DNA of 64,000 bases from Bigelowiella natans CCMP2755 (taxonomy: Eukaryota > Cercozoa > Chlorarachniophyceae), in the NCBI GenBank assembly GCA_000320545.1, contig ADNK01001131.1, positions 52,501 to 116,500 on the forward strand, read 5' to 3'. This document shows positions 1 through 12,562 of the stretch, piece after piece. Every line of letters begins with the position of its first letter. Positions within the stretch are counted from its first letter, which is position 1. The notes under the pieces are model-generated. The model saw nothing but the letters and a program-made list of their open reading frames with translations, had not been told where the DNA came from and did no database searches. A program made the translations under genes and the position numbers.

Positions 1-27
1 TGATTAAAACGATATGATCCAGATTTG

Positions 28-66
<39 letters not shown>

Positions 67-782
67 CAGCTATCATTATCATGTATTGAAAGAACAAGCT
101 CTCTGAGATGATGATCATCGTACTATGCAGGTCTCGGCATCGTTGAGAAGGGTGTAGACAGGATATTGGTGGAATATGGCCACTTTGATGAACAAGAGGC
201 GCTAGCAGCAGCAGCAGCAGAAGAAGAAGAGGAAGAAGTAAAGAAGAAGGAGGATCCAAAACAACAGCAGCAACATCGCACACAAACTACTCAAATTGCT
301 AAAAAAGAGGGAGGAGGAGGAGGAGGAGGAGGAGGAGTAAGACCAAGCAGCGGCAGCAAGAAGCATAATAATCATCTTCTTCCGGTTAAAGCCATTGAGC
401 TCCTTCGGCAAGCACAAGTTGCAAACAGAGCTCTGTAATTGATATGTGCTATTCAATATATGTAACAAAGAAGGAATTCCTATTCCCCATATATACCTAA
501 ATACTACTTCTACTACTACTACTACAAAAGAAGAAGAAGAAGAAGAAGAAGAGTCATTCCTACAAGATGTACTATCATAGTTTTGGTTATTTAAACTCAA
601 GCTCTTCCTCCCCTCTTTCATATGATACTGTGTGGGTATGTGTTTGCCTTTGTGCAGCCGTGGAGGAGTGCTAGATGTCGTTCTGTCAAAGGCAAAAGCG
701 CAAATAATGAAGATGATTGAGCAGATACACAACGAAGCTTTTTACAGGCCAAATCCAACAAAAACCACCTCCAAAGTCACTA

Positions 783-819
<37 letters not shown>

Positions 820-1132
820 ACTACTATATCCCCTTCGTATTACAATCTGCTACCCACAGACACACACAAACACACTTGTGTATTATTGTAATTTAAGATG
901 ACGTTTTTTTTATGATGTTTAATGATGACAATGATGATGAGAAGACACCCATTATTATTATTATTTATTATTATTATTATTTATTATCGGCCATCATCCA
1001 TGATGGCGTCCTGGTGTCTTCTTTCTCAGTATATGCGCCGCATTGTCCGTTGGAGCGAAACATTTGCACGTGAAACGGTGATATATGGCTATAAATAGTA
1101 GCAGCAGTAAGTAGTAGCAGTAGCAGCAGGGT

Positions 1133-1172
<40 letters not shown>

Positions 1173-2166
1173 TAGAGTCTAAAGTAGTATATTGTACTGC
1201 TACTACTACTACTACTAACTACTACTACTACTACTACTAACACTAACACTTCTGATTCTAATACTAGCGCTGCTGCTGCTGCTGCTGTAAGATCAAATTA
1301 TCTCTCTCTGCTTTTGTCTGAATACATTTCTTCTTCTTCTTCTTTTTCTCCTCCTCCTCGTTGTTGTGCTTGTTCTTCTACTTCTTGTTGTTGTTGCTGT
1401 TCTTGCTGCATGCAGCTCTCTCGATATAAGATCTCAAATCCAGCACCGGTTGTAATCATGGAGGTAGTGATATTCGTTGTACTCCTTCTTTCTCATTGTA
1501 ATTATACTAATACTAATAATCATGATCATTTATTGTGCCCCTCCTTCTCTAGATGCAACGTGTACGATTAGAGCTTGGAAATTATGTCGCTAGCACATTT
1601 ATGCGTAATGCATCTCTGATCTCGGTACTAGTAAGTAGTAGTGAGTAGTGAGTTGTAGAAGCAGTAGCATGATGGTAGTGATGATCATCATCATTATCAT
1701 CGATAGTGAGTAGTTATATGTGATTATTATTACTATTATTATTATTATTATTCTTTATTATGATCCTATGCTTATTAGGGTCTTCGAGAAGACGCAAAGT
1801 TGGCTATTGCAAGTGATGTGGCGCAACTAGAGGTAAAAGAACTACTAGTAGTAGTAGTGGTAGTAGGTGTGTGATCAGCCATTCATGACCATCATCTTCA
1901 TCATCAGCAGCATAATTATCCTTCATGATTCTCCCCATTATTAAGTGAGCATGTATATCAATATATATGTATATCCGTTGGTAGGCCGTGTTGCACTTAA
2001 TTGCACCCAAAGAGAGCTTTGCTTTCCCACCAAAGTAGAGGCCACTACCACTACAACTATCATAACGAAAATAAGAAACAAAAACTAGCTCATACATGCC
2101 AAAGCTTGCATGCTGAGTATGGCTCATATCGTCTAAGCCTCCTTTCCTTCATTCATCATCATCATT

Positions 2167-2198
<32 letters not shown>

Positions 2199-2463
2199 AT
2201 GATCACAAAGAAGTGATGGCAATTCATTCTCTGGCGCTACTACAAATCCATGACTAAAATAGGTATTATGCTGATTTGAGGCATTTCAAGAGAATTTTGT
2301 TCCTCGATGAGAAGGTCTGTTATGATGATGATAATGACGCTGATTATGATGGTGGAGGAGGAGGAGAAGAAAAGGATGTGATAATATAATATTTTGACGG
2401 TGTCGTACGCTGCAAGTTTTAATCTAGAAAGCAAAGCAGTATGGCCTATCACGCATTTGAAAA

Positions 2464-2503
<40 letters not shown>

Positions 2504-2687
2504 CACACATTATGTTTTAACATCTGCAGCTTCTAATACTAAATATCTACCACCAGTAGTGATTGAACAACAAGGTACATTGCATGCTGCTCTTAGGCAA
2601 TCGTGGAGAAAGCATTAGATACGTCTCTCGAGCCTGTCGTCACTACTCAGTTCTTGGTGAGATTTGTTGCTCATGTACAGATAATAT

Positions 2688-2742
<55 letters not shown>

Positions 2743-3150
2743 TACAATCACGAATGATTCGTATCTAATGACATCTTATAACGTCGTCGCCTCACAATAT
2801 TCGGTAATGAGACGAATACGTGTTTCACGGACAACATCCCCCCCCCCCCCCCCTCCTTTCTTCCTCTCCTCCTCCTCCTTCTATTAACCGAGAATAATAT
2901 GAGAGGGAGAGAGAGAGAGAGGAGAGAGATTTAATGGCTGATAAGATAGTGTTTGATTATGGTACTGCTCAACGTCGGTATGATGTGTATTATTAGCTCT
3001 CAAGATTGTCAAATAGAGCTGTTCCCGTGACATGTGTGCCATATAAGGGACGATACGACTATGTTATAACTAGTATTTGCTGCTGCTGCTGCTGCTGGTG
3101 GTGGTGGTGGTAGCTGGCTCAGGAGCAATAGAGAATTATTTGTTGCTTTT

Positions 3151-3193
<43 letters not shown>

Positions 3194-3720
3194 CCTCTGT
3201 TGTTGAACTTTTTGCTTAATCCTTGAATCCTCCTCCGGGCACAGCACACATGTATCTTGTGTTTCTTTTTGTTCTTTATTGAAAAAGGCCCTAGGTACTT
3301 CGATAGGGAAGTATAACCGATGGCTTCAAAGCCATGACTCCAAGATCATCCTGAAAAGACTTGAAAAACTTGTGGATGAAGAGGTACTGCAAATCTAAAG
3401 CAATAGACGATTAATGCCGACTGCCATATTATCCTTCGTCACAGTTTAAACCGAAAGTACTGATCTTCTTCTACATAAAGTCATCGTGTTCAACTACATC
3501 CTCTTCCTCCTCTCTTCTTTTCAATATATATCCTTAGATTCGCTCGAAAATCAGAGATGGCCGTGCTCTCTCGAGCGCCAGCATGAAGCAAGCTAATTCT
3601 AGTTTAGGTTTGGTGGTAGAATACATTGGGAAGTGTTTGCAGAGTAGTAGTACCACAGCAACATCTTTTGGTTCTGCTCCTGCTTCATCAGAGGTTATTC
3701 TGCAGCAAAGTGTGAGCTAA
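1..3720 (+). CDS. COG5: COG5, conserved oligomeric Golgi complex subunit 5 (5' end outside window)
   Basis: COG5 belongs to lobe B of the COG tether, which captures retrograde vesicles at the Golgi. The C-terminal half can be spliced in phase: exons 131-434, 658-about 830, 1032-1079, 1553-1630, 1779-1832, 1985-2034, 2263-2314, 2597-2656, 2997-3026, 3288-3383 and 3538-3720 (stop TAA). The joined protein reads FMRNASLIS, then REDAKLAIASDVAQLE, KYYADLRHFKRILF, LSRLSNRAVP and IGKYNRWLQSH. This matches, in order, the COG5 C-terminal blocks I know from the family (FxRHASLIRPL, GKxRLAxDxAQxE, LRSFRPLLF, RAPxEL, WLDxH). The first exon carries a low-complexity insert of Ala, Glu, Lys, Gln and Gly. The second exon's 3' end and its join to 1032 are uncertain. 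Introns hold long TG, GA, CT and AT microsatellites. Exon 2997-3026 is only 30 nt. The gene converges on CWC25. Confidence 0.78.
2466..2742. repeat. AT and CT/GT microsatellites in COG5 introns
   Basis: An (AT)n tract of about 17 units lies at 2466-2500. A (CT)n(GT)n compound tract at 2693-2742 follows the donor of exon 2597-2656. They are representative of many tracts in this gene (also 27-62 TG, 1134-1168 GA, 3157-3190 CT). Confidence 0.85.
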
Positions 3721-4430
3721 CAGCGTGGGTGAAGGTCAAAAGGATACGATCATGTTGTACCTAGGCCCGCATTAAGAGTCAATGAAAAAGGCATTGTTAA
3801 GCGTTCGACGCGAAGCTCTTGCTGTGACTCTGAAAATGTTAACTTACGCTGTGGAAGCAGTTTAACAGTGCCTGATCATGCTGTGTGCAGCTTTGCACAG
3901 CCCTTTTGCGTGAGCGAGTGGAGTTGGCTAGCAGGGGCGGCTGGCAACACATTTACTTCTGTCTTGGGGCCATGCTGTCTAGATGTACGACTAAGTGCGC
4001 ATTTTAGCAAAAGCTAAGCTATTTTAAGTCAACGCTCGCTACAGCTTCACACATACTAGCTAGCTAGCATAATTACAATGACGATCGAAGTTTCCTGACT
4101 GATGTGTCACACATGCGTGCTTGAACCATGCATACGTTTAGAGGCCTTCGGTCTATAAATGCAGCTAACAGCGCTTGTCACCGCCCAAGAGTATACATCA
4201 CACGTTCTGCAAGCGTGAGCAAGCTAGCTAGCTAGCTAGGGCAGTAGCGCCACATAATTTGCGATTGATTTATGGTGTTCAAATGGTTTTCGGAACTTTA
4301 CATGGTCAACATGTTCATCGCACGGAAGCCATCACGAGCCGCAGAGAATGGTGACATCATGATGATATTAATGCTAACACTAACTGGATCAGGGGCTTCA
4401 AAATGCGTCATTAAGTTGAGACTGTCTGAT
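3721..4430. other. Convergent intergenic block, CTAG/GCATGC-rich
   Basis: This stretch lies between the stop codons of COG5 and CWC25 and holds no gene I can support. From about 3860 it is enriched in CTAG-containing words (several CTAGCTAGCTAG runs, for example near 4057 and 4222) and in GCATG words. It lacks the microsatellites that fill the adjacent introns. It belongs to the same sequence class as the other 3'-flanking blocks in this window. Confidence 0.6.
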
Positions 4431-6111
4431 TCAGAGAAAGTTCTCTGAGCTCAGCGCGTCTCCTCCTTTTTGGCGATAGTGTTGGTGTTTCTTTAGACGC
4501 TCCTGGAGATCTTCCTTGCCGGAGTAGATTGTCTAACATCCACCAAATAAAACGGGTTAGAATTGATAATCACATTTCAGATTAAGAAGGGGTATTGATT
4601 ATTGACCTTATTCATTTTTCTTATGAAACTGGCATCACTGGCATTTGAATGTTTTTTCTTTTCATCGCGTTCTTCTTGGATAGCCTTCTCCTTCGCCTTT
4701 CTTACTCTCTCCAGTTTGGAGTCCTCGTGTGCCTCTGCATCATCTTGCATCTCTCGGAGTTTTGCCAGTCTTTCTTCGCGGGTAAGCTTTCGCTTAGGAC
4801 GACGTTGCGAATCCTCATCCCCACTACTGTGATCTTGAATCTCATCTCTATGAGCTCCTCCTCCTCCTCGTCGAGAGGCTCTATCCCGCTTATTATTACG
4901 CTCTCTGTTGTATCTATCACGTGATGCAGATCGATCTCTGCGACGATAGGATCTCTCACGACGATATCCTCGTCGATCTTCTCTTTCCCTTTTCCTACCG
5001 TTTCTGCTGTTGCCACTGCGCCGACTGTCTTTATGCTCTCTCGATCTTGATCGCTCGCGTCGTCTATGATGCGTATTATCTCGACGACCTCGTCCCTGCT
5101 GTTCATCGCCACTGGAAATTCTTGTTGGGCTTGCTGATTGAGCTCTTACAGGGGGTGGGGATGCATTCGGATTGAGGATTAGACCGTATTTGTTTCCCGA
5201 GGAAGCAGGTGGCAATGCTCTGGGAGGAGGATCATCCCCACCGTCGTAGTGCCCTTCAAGATCTCTATCAGATCCCGATTCGGATTGACCCTCCCCATTT
5301 TTTTCTCGCTTTTCTTTCTTTGCTCTCTTCTTTTCCTTTTTACGATCCTTTTTCCTTTTTTTCTTCTCCTTTTTTGACTGCTTCTTGCGAAATTTTTTAA
5401 GCTTACGTAACTCCTTAGCTCTAGACTCTATTTTCTCCATCTGCACTGGATTGTTCAGCACAGCGGCTCTTGCTGCCTGCTCGCGATGCATTATTGCTAC
5501 GAGAGGATCTTCCCTCAATCGTGCGCGTTCTTCCATCTCCTCGTTCGCTTTCTTGTTCAGGAACACTGAGCCTATTCCGCCCTTCTTCTCCATCTTGAGT
5601 ATGTCATCCTCTTCCCCTCCAAGGTTTCCTTCGTATTTCTTGCCAAGTAAATATTCTTCGCTGGTGGGTCCTTGGGCATGGACACCTTCATACATCCAAT
5701 CAACTCGTTCGCCATGAGTCTTACTGAATCAGAGGGAGAAGAAGAGGGGGAAGGAGTTAGTGAAGGATACCAAAATACATCATTTTCATCTTTACGTACA
5801 TGTTGAGTCCTGAAGCAGCCTGCAGTCTACGCAATTCTTCAATCTGCCTCTCCTCCTCCCTTTCCTTACGCAGTTGTTCCATCTTCTTCTGCTCAGCCTT
5901 CTGCTTCTGCTCAGCCTTCCACACCCGCTCAGCATTCTACGAGTATGAGAACTATTTTAGCGTGTTTGAATTCATGTTGTCCCAATGCATGTAATGTTAT
6001 TGACTAGATGAAATTGAAAGTTTATCATTAGCTCAATATTCAAACAAATAGACATCATACCCGTATCGTGGCCGTATGCCAACTCTTCTTATTCAAGAAA
6101 GCTAAAGACAT
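4431..6111 (-). CDS. CWC25: CWC25 spliceosome step-one factor
   Basis: CWC25 joins the spliceosome just before the first transesterification, after Prp2 remodelling. There are four exons on the minus strand: 6111-6061, 5936-5800, 5723-4607 and 4532-4431, totalling 469 codons including the stop. The N-terminus MSLAFLNKKSWHTATIR followed by NAERVWKAEQ is the Cir_N domain typical of the family. It continues with VDWMYEG and SEEYLLG, then a REDPL segment and VLNNPVQMEKI. The middle is very Lys/Arg/Ser-rich (RS-like, about residues 150-400). The last exon restores the conserved C-terminal block: RKMNK joins TIYSGKEDLQERLKKHQ. Exon phases close exactly (51, 137, 1117 and 102 nt). It is divergent with the CHCH gene (551 bp between the starts) and convergent with COG5. 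Identification is firm; splice joins are by phase and motif. Confidence 0.9.
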
Positions 6112-6662
6112 TTTCTCTGTATCGTCTCGTCAATGGACGCGTCAAGTCAGTGAGGAGGTCGGTCTTCCGCTTTAAGATCGAGAGTGGCGAATTTACAAAA
6201 GATAAAGCTAAATAATCCGGATATATCAGCATTCTTACTGAATATTTTAGATAAATAGTGGCAAATAGAAAACAAAATACATGATATTTGATCGTTAATA
6301 AATCTCAAATATACCCGCACGTATGTTAGTAAGACCTATATCCAGCTTCTTGACCGGTAAAAAGAACGAAAGCCATGCGGTTCACTGATATTCGTTCCAA
6401 AGGCCGATTTATTATTTCCATCATTCAAAAAGTCGGCTCAAGGCGCCCCCCCTCGCACCTCTCTGCCACTTGATTTGACCTGTTAGTCCTCGATGTGTTG
6501 TTTCAGTGTCAGAATTAGAAATACCCTATCCACGTAAAGTCTAAGTGTTAATTCAATGATCGAAATGAAGTCACACGTGTAAGAAAATCTGATAAACTGC
6601 TACTCTTCCTCAGTCAATCCGAGCTAATCGTACTCTTTCTATTGTTGATGATAGGAGGAACT
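6112..6662. promoter_or_regulatory. Divergent intergenic region (CWC25 / CHCH gene)
   Basis: These 551 bp separate two divergent start codons, so they must contain both promoters and 5' UTRs. The sequence is unremarkable and has none of the CTAG/GCATGC words seen at gene 3' ends. I see no clear TATA box or named regulatory motif. Confidence 0.45.
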
Positions 6663-7090
6663 ATGTCATATCCTTACGCTTCTAAGGACGCTACTCCTTC
6701 GCATGCAGACTACATCGTAAAAGTGATGACAGAGAGCTTCTGCGGCACGCAGCTCGACAGGATTCAGCGTTGCGAGAGTGCAGCAACTCCAGACCCGCTG
6801 GAGTGTAAGCTGCCTCTCAACTCGCTCAAGAAGTGCGAATTTTTCCTGTGAGTGAAATCTTTACGTAGCACTAATCCAATGATATAACGTATATCTCTTG
6901 CTCTAAGTCCTAACTCTGATCCATCATTTTTCACAGTGCCAGGAACATCGCTAAGACTTGCAATCCTCAATTCATGGATTTGACGAAGTGTATGAAAACG
7001 AAAGATACTCAAGCTTGCCAAATGGAATATGACACAATGTATAAGTGTTTCATGAGGAACATTAGGTCAGGAGGATCGACTAAGTATTAA
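6663..7090 (+). CDS. Small protein with four CX9C motifs (two CHCH folds), intermembrane-space type
   Basis: Two exons, 6663-6847 and 6937-7090, give a 112-residue protein. An ATG at 6648 would add five residues; the one at 6663 (MSYPYASKD) is preferred as a guess. Each of the four cysteine pairs has exactly nine residues between its cysteines: FCGTQLDRIQRC, ECKLPLNSLKKC, TCNPQFMDLTKC and ACQMEYDTMYKC. Twin CX9C proteins are usually imported by the Mia40/Erv1 relay and oxidised in the mitochondrial intermembrane space. A quadruple arrangement is known in complex I subunit NDUFA8, but this protein is shorter (NDUFA8 is about 170 aa), so I do not assign that name. No presequence is visible, as expected for Mia40 clients. 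Confidence 0.75.
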
Positions 7091-7549
7091 TGATTCTTCT
7101 CATTGTCTTGTCGTCCCTGATATTATGCTCAGATTAGCTAGATACGATGACCTATCCTTCAAGGGAGAGCAAACCCCATGAATTTTTGCATTATGTTGCA
7201 TATATCCGATGCATCACCCATGTCGCAAATTGTACATGGTGCTTGATTTGATTCACCCTTAATATACTATTGCACATCATACAACTAGAAACAGCACGCA
7301 TTGTATCTAGGTATATGCGTGATGATGATACATGTGAATATGTTTTTGTTTGTGCCTACTCTGCACACATACTAGACATAGCATGCACACGCGCAATTAA
7401 TGCGTAGTTATGTACATACACGGCACAAGGACACGACTAAATGAATAGCATAGCAGGCTGGCGGCGCCCATGTGTGAGTAGCTAGCTAGCTCTTGATGAG
7501 ATTCGAGGGATGAAATGTATAAATTATATATCTTTTGCCAATATGCTAT

Positions 7550-7590
7550 GGTCATCATCCTAATGTAGCTATGCATACAAAGCTGCGCCA
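7550..7590 (-). repeat. Foldback repeat, outer fragment
   Basis: It contains TCATCCTAATGTAGCT, the outer part of the right arm of the dispersed repeat found complete at 31676-31866. The inner ACATCCGTCT core is missing here. Confidence 0.45.
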
Positions 7591-8229
7591 CCTCTAGACC
7601 TGTATAGCTAGCTAGCAGGTCTAGAGATAGCTACATAGCTAGATAGCTAGATAGGATGCATGCAGCAAGCATGCATCAGCAGAACACAACAAGCATGCTA
7701 GCATGGCTAGCTATTGCCAGAGCTAGGCTAGACCATTTGTGCTAGCTAGCTCTAGAGCTAGTGTGGATCGAAAGAAACGATCATGTGCTCACAAAAAGGC
7801 ACACATACTAGCATCCCTAGATGCAGGGATTGGCGCAGATGTGTTACACACACACATGCACAATTCTAGAATCATGAAGACTGAACCCTCAATCTAGCTG
7901 TGGCATCGTAGGTGATGACGTGTACATGCACCATGTGTGGAATATTGTTTTAGCGTACGTACATGTATGTACAGCGCTCATCTACTAGTCCTGATAGCGA
8001 AGTAGTGTAGAATGTCAGCTGCAACAATTGGTTGTTAATCCGGCAGCGTACGGCCAGCTATGACTTGTGCGCACATATATCGCATAGCGTTGCATGCACT
8101 CTCTTTTCATTCATTTTGGCTCGCCCGTGCGGTAAGAATGCTTGCGCAGATAGCAGAGCGTTAGAGCGCATAAACCCCATGCATATGCAATAATAGGCTT
8201 GCGTCGTAGTCATCTAGTCATACCCGCCA

Positions 8230-8312
8230 TACGCTGTAGCTGCTGCTTTGTATAGCTACATTAGGATGACAATTGAAAAGATTTAATCACTTCATTACAT
8301 CCGTCTCATACC
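8230..8312 (+). repeat. Foldback repeat, left half
   Basis: It reads CGCTGTAGCTGCTGC, then TAGCTACATTAGGATGACA, an AT-rich spacer and TTCATTACATCCGTCTCA. This is the same order as the left arm at 31676-31757. No right arm follows. Confidence 0.6.
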
Positions 8313-8827
8313 CTCCATACGACCACTTCTTGGAGCTAATTTCCCCCCCTACGATATTATGTCACAATCGCAGCATCATTATGCAAATAATAGGTACGTG
8401 AGTCGAACGTGTTTGATCGTATACCATACGATCTGAAAGGCATTACGTGTTAGTTTTCGGTGCCAGTGCTGTTTTTTTTAACAGCAGCGAAGGCTTGATC
8501 CTCTCGTCGACGTGTGTATGCAGCAATCAATATATCGTAGGTTTGAGAATCTGATGACATTTAGCAGGAAATAAATGTCAGTTGAAGTTTCATTCAGCAT
8601 AAACTATGGGTTCAAGCAGCATCAACACGGTAATAAAGAAGGATATAAGGTTGCATCTTATGTTTCATCTTGGTGTACAATAATGGGGAAACACTTCCAA
8701 AAGTACAGTCAAGAATCTTCTCTAGTATAACTTGAATCGAAAGATATTAGAGAATTATTTACAGTTTATTTTTCAATTTTGTATTCATACTTATGCTCAT
8801 TTTTATCATCACTATGAATATATTTAC

Positions 8828-10705
8828 CTGGTTGTGTGCCTCCTTGAAGCATAGCGTCGAAGAGCTCAAGCGCCCGGTTCCATTCGCCTTTACTGGAGTG
8901 CACTTGCATAACGCTGTTATAAGCATTGAGCTCCACAGAGACATTTTCTCGCTTCATACGACTGAAGAGTTCAAGGCACTTGTCCCATAAGAACCTCTCC
9001 CTTGACAGGACTTCCAACACTAAACTGTATAAGTGCGGTGGCGGCGATCTAGGGAGTATCTCGTGCAAAACCTTGAGTGTGTCCTCCCAGCGCCCTAGCT
9101 GGCTTTGTGCATTTACGAGAAGCTCACCAACATTACCATCTGCTGCATGTAGAACTTCTCCCGTAGGAAACGTATTGAACACATCGATTGCTGCCTCATA
9201 CCTGTATGTTTACACCCAACCCACACACAAAAGCACATGAAAAAGCAAGCAAATACAATATTATGTATATATGATGAACACTATAATAAGGCGTACTACT
9301 CCCCAATGACGAAACATGCAAACTCTCTGATTCCGTTTTCATGAATAATGATAAAGATTTTGAAGTTTTCCCCACATCACCATCACCATCATCATCATCA
9401 TCATAATCATTACTGGGCTGCCTGTTCACATGCCCTCATTACAGCAATGCAGGTCTTCGTGTCTCGAGGCACATTCTTCCTTTGCATCTCCTTCATTAGC
9501 TCAATGGCGATCTGCCAACGAGTTGGAGAGCTACGAGAAATAGCAGTGATTAATGTATTGTAAAGCTGTGTATCAGGGTCCAGAGAGTCACGTTGCATTC
9601 CTTCAAATGTATCCAAAGCGACCTGCCACCTCCCAGCCCTTCCTGCACAATTAATGAACGCAGCGTATGTCATTGCATCTTTCCGTACGCTCATGCTGCG
9701 AAAGAGCCGACGACACATTCCAAGATCGGCGCTGAACGATTACAAAAGATTGTAAGAGTTAGTACGTATTGATTGTGGTGATGACGATGATGATGATGGT
9801 AATGGATGATGATAATCTTCGACTACAGCAAGTTTTCGTACCAATTTATAACATGATACGTTCGGCCAATGATGCCACAAATAATCGCGGCATATTCATT
9901 CATCATTCCGACTATTAGATAGATGTCAAACTCTGTTGTTACTACTACTGATCCTCCTACTACTACTGCTACTGATACTACTACTACTGCTACTACTACC
10001 CGTGTTCGAAGGCAGACAGCAGCGCATTGTACGTGACGACGTTAGGTGGTACTTCGTCATCCTGCATTTGACGATAGGCACGTAAAGCTCTTGTCCAGTG
10101 TTCTTGCGCACATGCCGAGATGAGTGTGTTGTATGCAGTCACATCAGGCCTAATCGCTGACATTTGCATCTCGAGGAACACTGCCGTCGCCGCGTTTGCA
10201 GCACCTTGAGGGATTATTGAGCAGACCGATATGAGGGTCTTATACGACACATCATTGGCTCGGACAGATGACTGAAGCATGTGAGAGAATGTTCGTAAAG
10301 CCGCTCTCCAATCTCCTCTTTCCTTATGGAACTTGATGTGCTTCGTGAAGCTGACAACATCCATTCTGATACCGGAGTTTATCATGGTGTTGAAGGTCTG
10401 TATACCCTCATCGAATCGCTCGGCTTCCTCACACGCAGTGATAAGAAAATCGTAAGTGTATTTGTTTGATCGGATCATCGCATTATTCATTTCCTGTACA
10501 ACACCAAATGCCTTCTCCCTCTGTCCCCTCTGAGCGAACGCGTTAATTCTTAAATTATACGAAATCACATCGGCTCGGATGCGATCTCTCTGCATTTCCT
10601 TGAACAGCCATTCAGCACTAATGAATCATAATTATTACAACAGAGAACGTAAGCTTAGAAGAGAGGAAGAAGATAGTGTTGATGGCAGACATACATACAC
10701 ACATG

Positions 10706-10771
<66 letters not shown>

Positions 10772-12562
10772 TGGTGCGCATACCCTTCTGAGTTCTTGTC
10801 AGCGGCCTGCATCGCAATAACCGTGTTGTATGTGAAGATATTGAGCCTGACAGCCTTGTTCTTCATCTGTTCGAAGAGATCCATGGCGTCACCCCATTGA
10901 TGACTCTTCGCATATACACCAATGAGTGCATTGTAGGTGCTCGTGTCTCTTCTCATGCCCAAAGAATCCATTCTATCACAGACCACTTTTGCCTGCTCCA
11001 CATTATTTCCGCATGCACTCAAAAGAGAGGAATATGTAATAGAATCGATGCGCAGAGCTAGTTCAACCATTGTCCCGAGAACTTCCACAGCACGCTGCCA
11101 TTGCTTCCCACGAGATGCCGCGTTGATCAGGGCGGTGTAAACCACTGCATTGAGACGATTGGCAGCGATACTACCATCCTCTCTAGTGTTAAATGTGCTG
11201 CCCCTAATACGACGATCTTCACTGCTGTCATCGCCTTTGTTGCCAATACTAGCACTCATCTTCCTTTTGACTTGTTCTCCGACTTCCAAAGCCATTTCCC
11301 ATTTTGCGCCTCTTGTGTAGCCGTTGATGAGAGTACTGTACGTCGCCGAGTCAGCTTTAAGTCTCGAATTCAACATTTCTCTATATAAGTCTTGCGCTTG
11401 GACCCATTGACCAGAGCGTGCACACGCATTGATAACAGAATTGTAGATGATCGTGTCGGGCCTCACATGAGAATTCAGCATCCCACCTGATGATATGGGG
11501 AATGTGTGTTTTAAGAAGCAACCAAGGGATAAGGATGACGGAACAACTATGAAAGATGTCGCAATTAATATGTCGTTCTAGTTGTGAACTCAAATGTATT
11601 AGTAGTCGGAAAGGAGAAAATACAATAACCCAGTAGATCCACCGCTCTTTGCCACAATACAGTGCGTGCATAGGCTGTGAGCAGGTTGTTGTAGCTGATA
11701 ACGTCAGGATCTGGTGCTCCATCGACTCCTGTCAGTCTTTCAAATGCTTCTAGAGCGTCACGCCATCGTTTACTCCTGATGATACAGAAGGAAAAGTATT
11801 ATCATTAAATGATAGGCTTATACCCTTGATATATCACAATCACGATCACGTTTCATGCATGATGACGTGTCTCAGTGTGAGTGTGTGTTTGTATGTGTGT
11901 GCTATTTACCTTGCCAACGAGCCTATTAACTTGTTTGTTTCCACTAATACTCTCCGCCTCCGCGATGAGTGGTTATCTCCAAATCCCCCTTGGCCTCGGA
12001 CCCGAGTAGCAGATGATGTTCGTGGAGAAGTAGTCTGCCGTCTTGCTACTCTTCGGCGTGGTGGGTTACTATATCCACTACGGTACATTTCATTTTTATC
12101 ATTCTGAGTAATCTTCGCATCTGGATCTCCAGGTATTATCTCACTTCGTATTCTGTCGTTATTGCCAAAATTACTATCATCTGGCAAAGCGCTGTCTTCT
12201 CCCCCTATTCTATCTCCTCCTCCTCCTCCTCCGTGCTCCTCCCCATCCACGTTCTCGTTAACATCTTTCTCAGCATTATCTCGCTTTGCAGTTGAGTAGA
12301 GGAGAAGGTTCCGATTGCTTTGTGTACTTATTTGTTGGCTGAATTTGGATCGAATAGGCAAATTCCCTGAGGGAAGGAGATGCCAGGTTCTGAGCTTCGC
12401 TTTGAGCCATGAAGATGGGGATGGGGATTGAAGAGCACACACATGACCGCTGCAGGTGCTGTGGCCCGGGTGGCTTGCCAGGCGAATAAACGTGAATGTC
12501 AATACCAAAGTTATCAACATTCCCTCGAGCGCCCTCCAATCCCTCCTCTTGCTGATCAACAT
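8828..12562 (-). CDS. Long P-class pentatricopeptide repeat protein, probably organelle-targeted
   Basis: PPR proteins bind organelle RNA one base per repeat and act in its stability, splicing or translation. There are six exons in phase: 12562-11910, 11775-11630, 11486-10784, 10617-10000, 9731-9414 and 9201-8828, about 937 codons. The body is a nearly unbroken run of roughly 35-residue repeats with the usual cores (PDVISYNNLL, DTIIYNSVINACARSG, PDVTAYNTLISACAQ, PPNVVTYNALLSAF), at least 15 by eye, and no DYW or SMR tail. The N-terminal 150 residues are Ser/Arg-rich with a hydrophobic start, as in a transit peptide. The 3' end is unsure: reading through the last donor gives a short tail ending at 8766, with AATAAA overlapping the stop. 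Alternatively a small exon near 8600 adds four residues. An intron near 10710-10770 carries CT and AC microsatellites. Confidence 0.88.
10709..10770. repeat. Compound (CT)n(AC)n microsatellite in PPR intron
   Basis: About 18 CT units are followed directly by about 11 AC units, within the intron between PPR exons 3 and 4. It is one of many intronic dinucleotide tracts in this window. Confidence 0.9.

Larger units (their letters stand above)
7091..8765. other. Convergent intergenic block with CTAG/GCATGC words and repeat halves
   Basis: This block lies between the stop of the four-CX9C gene and the 3' end of the PPR gene. It is dense in CTAGCTAGC, TCTAGA and GCATGC, with short hairpins: CTCTAGACCTG at 7592-7602 faces CAGGTCTAGAG at 7616-7626. 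Two partial copies of the dispersed foldback repeat lie at about 7550-7590 and 8230-8312. No coding gene is supported, and ORFs here are short and unlike any family. Confidence 0.6.

Noticed and set aside
2529-2573. Candidate COG5 exon (SNTKYLPPVVIEQQ)
   Set aside because: It breaks phase between exons 2263-2314 and 2597-2656, which already join perfectly and align with COG5 without it.
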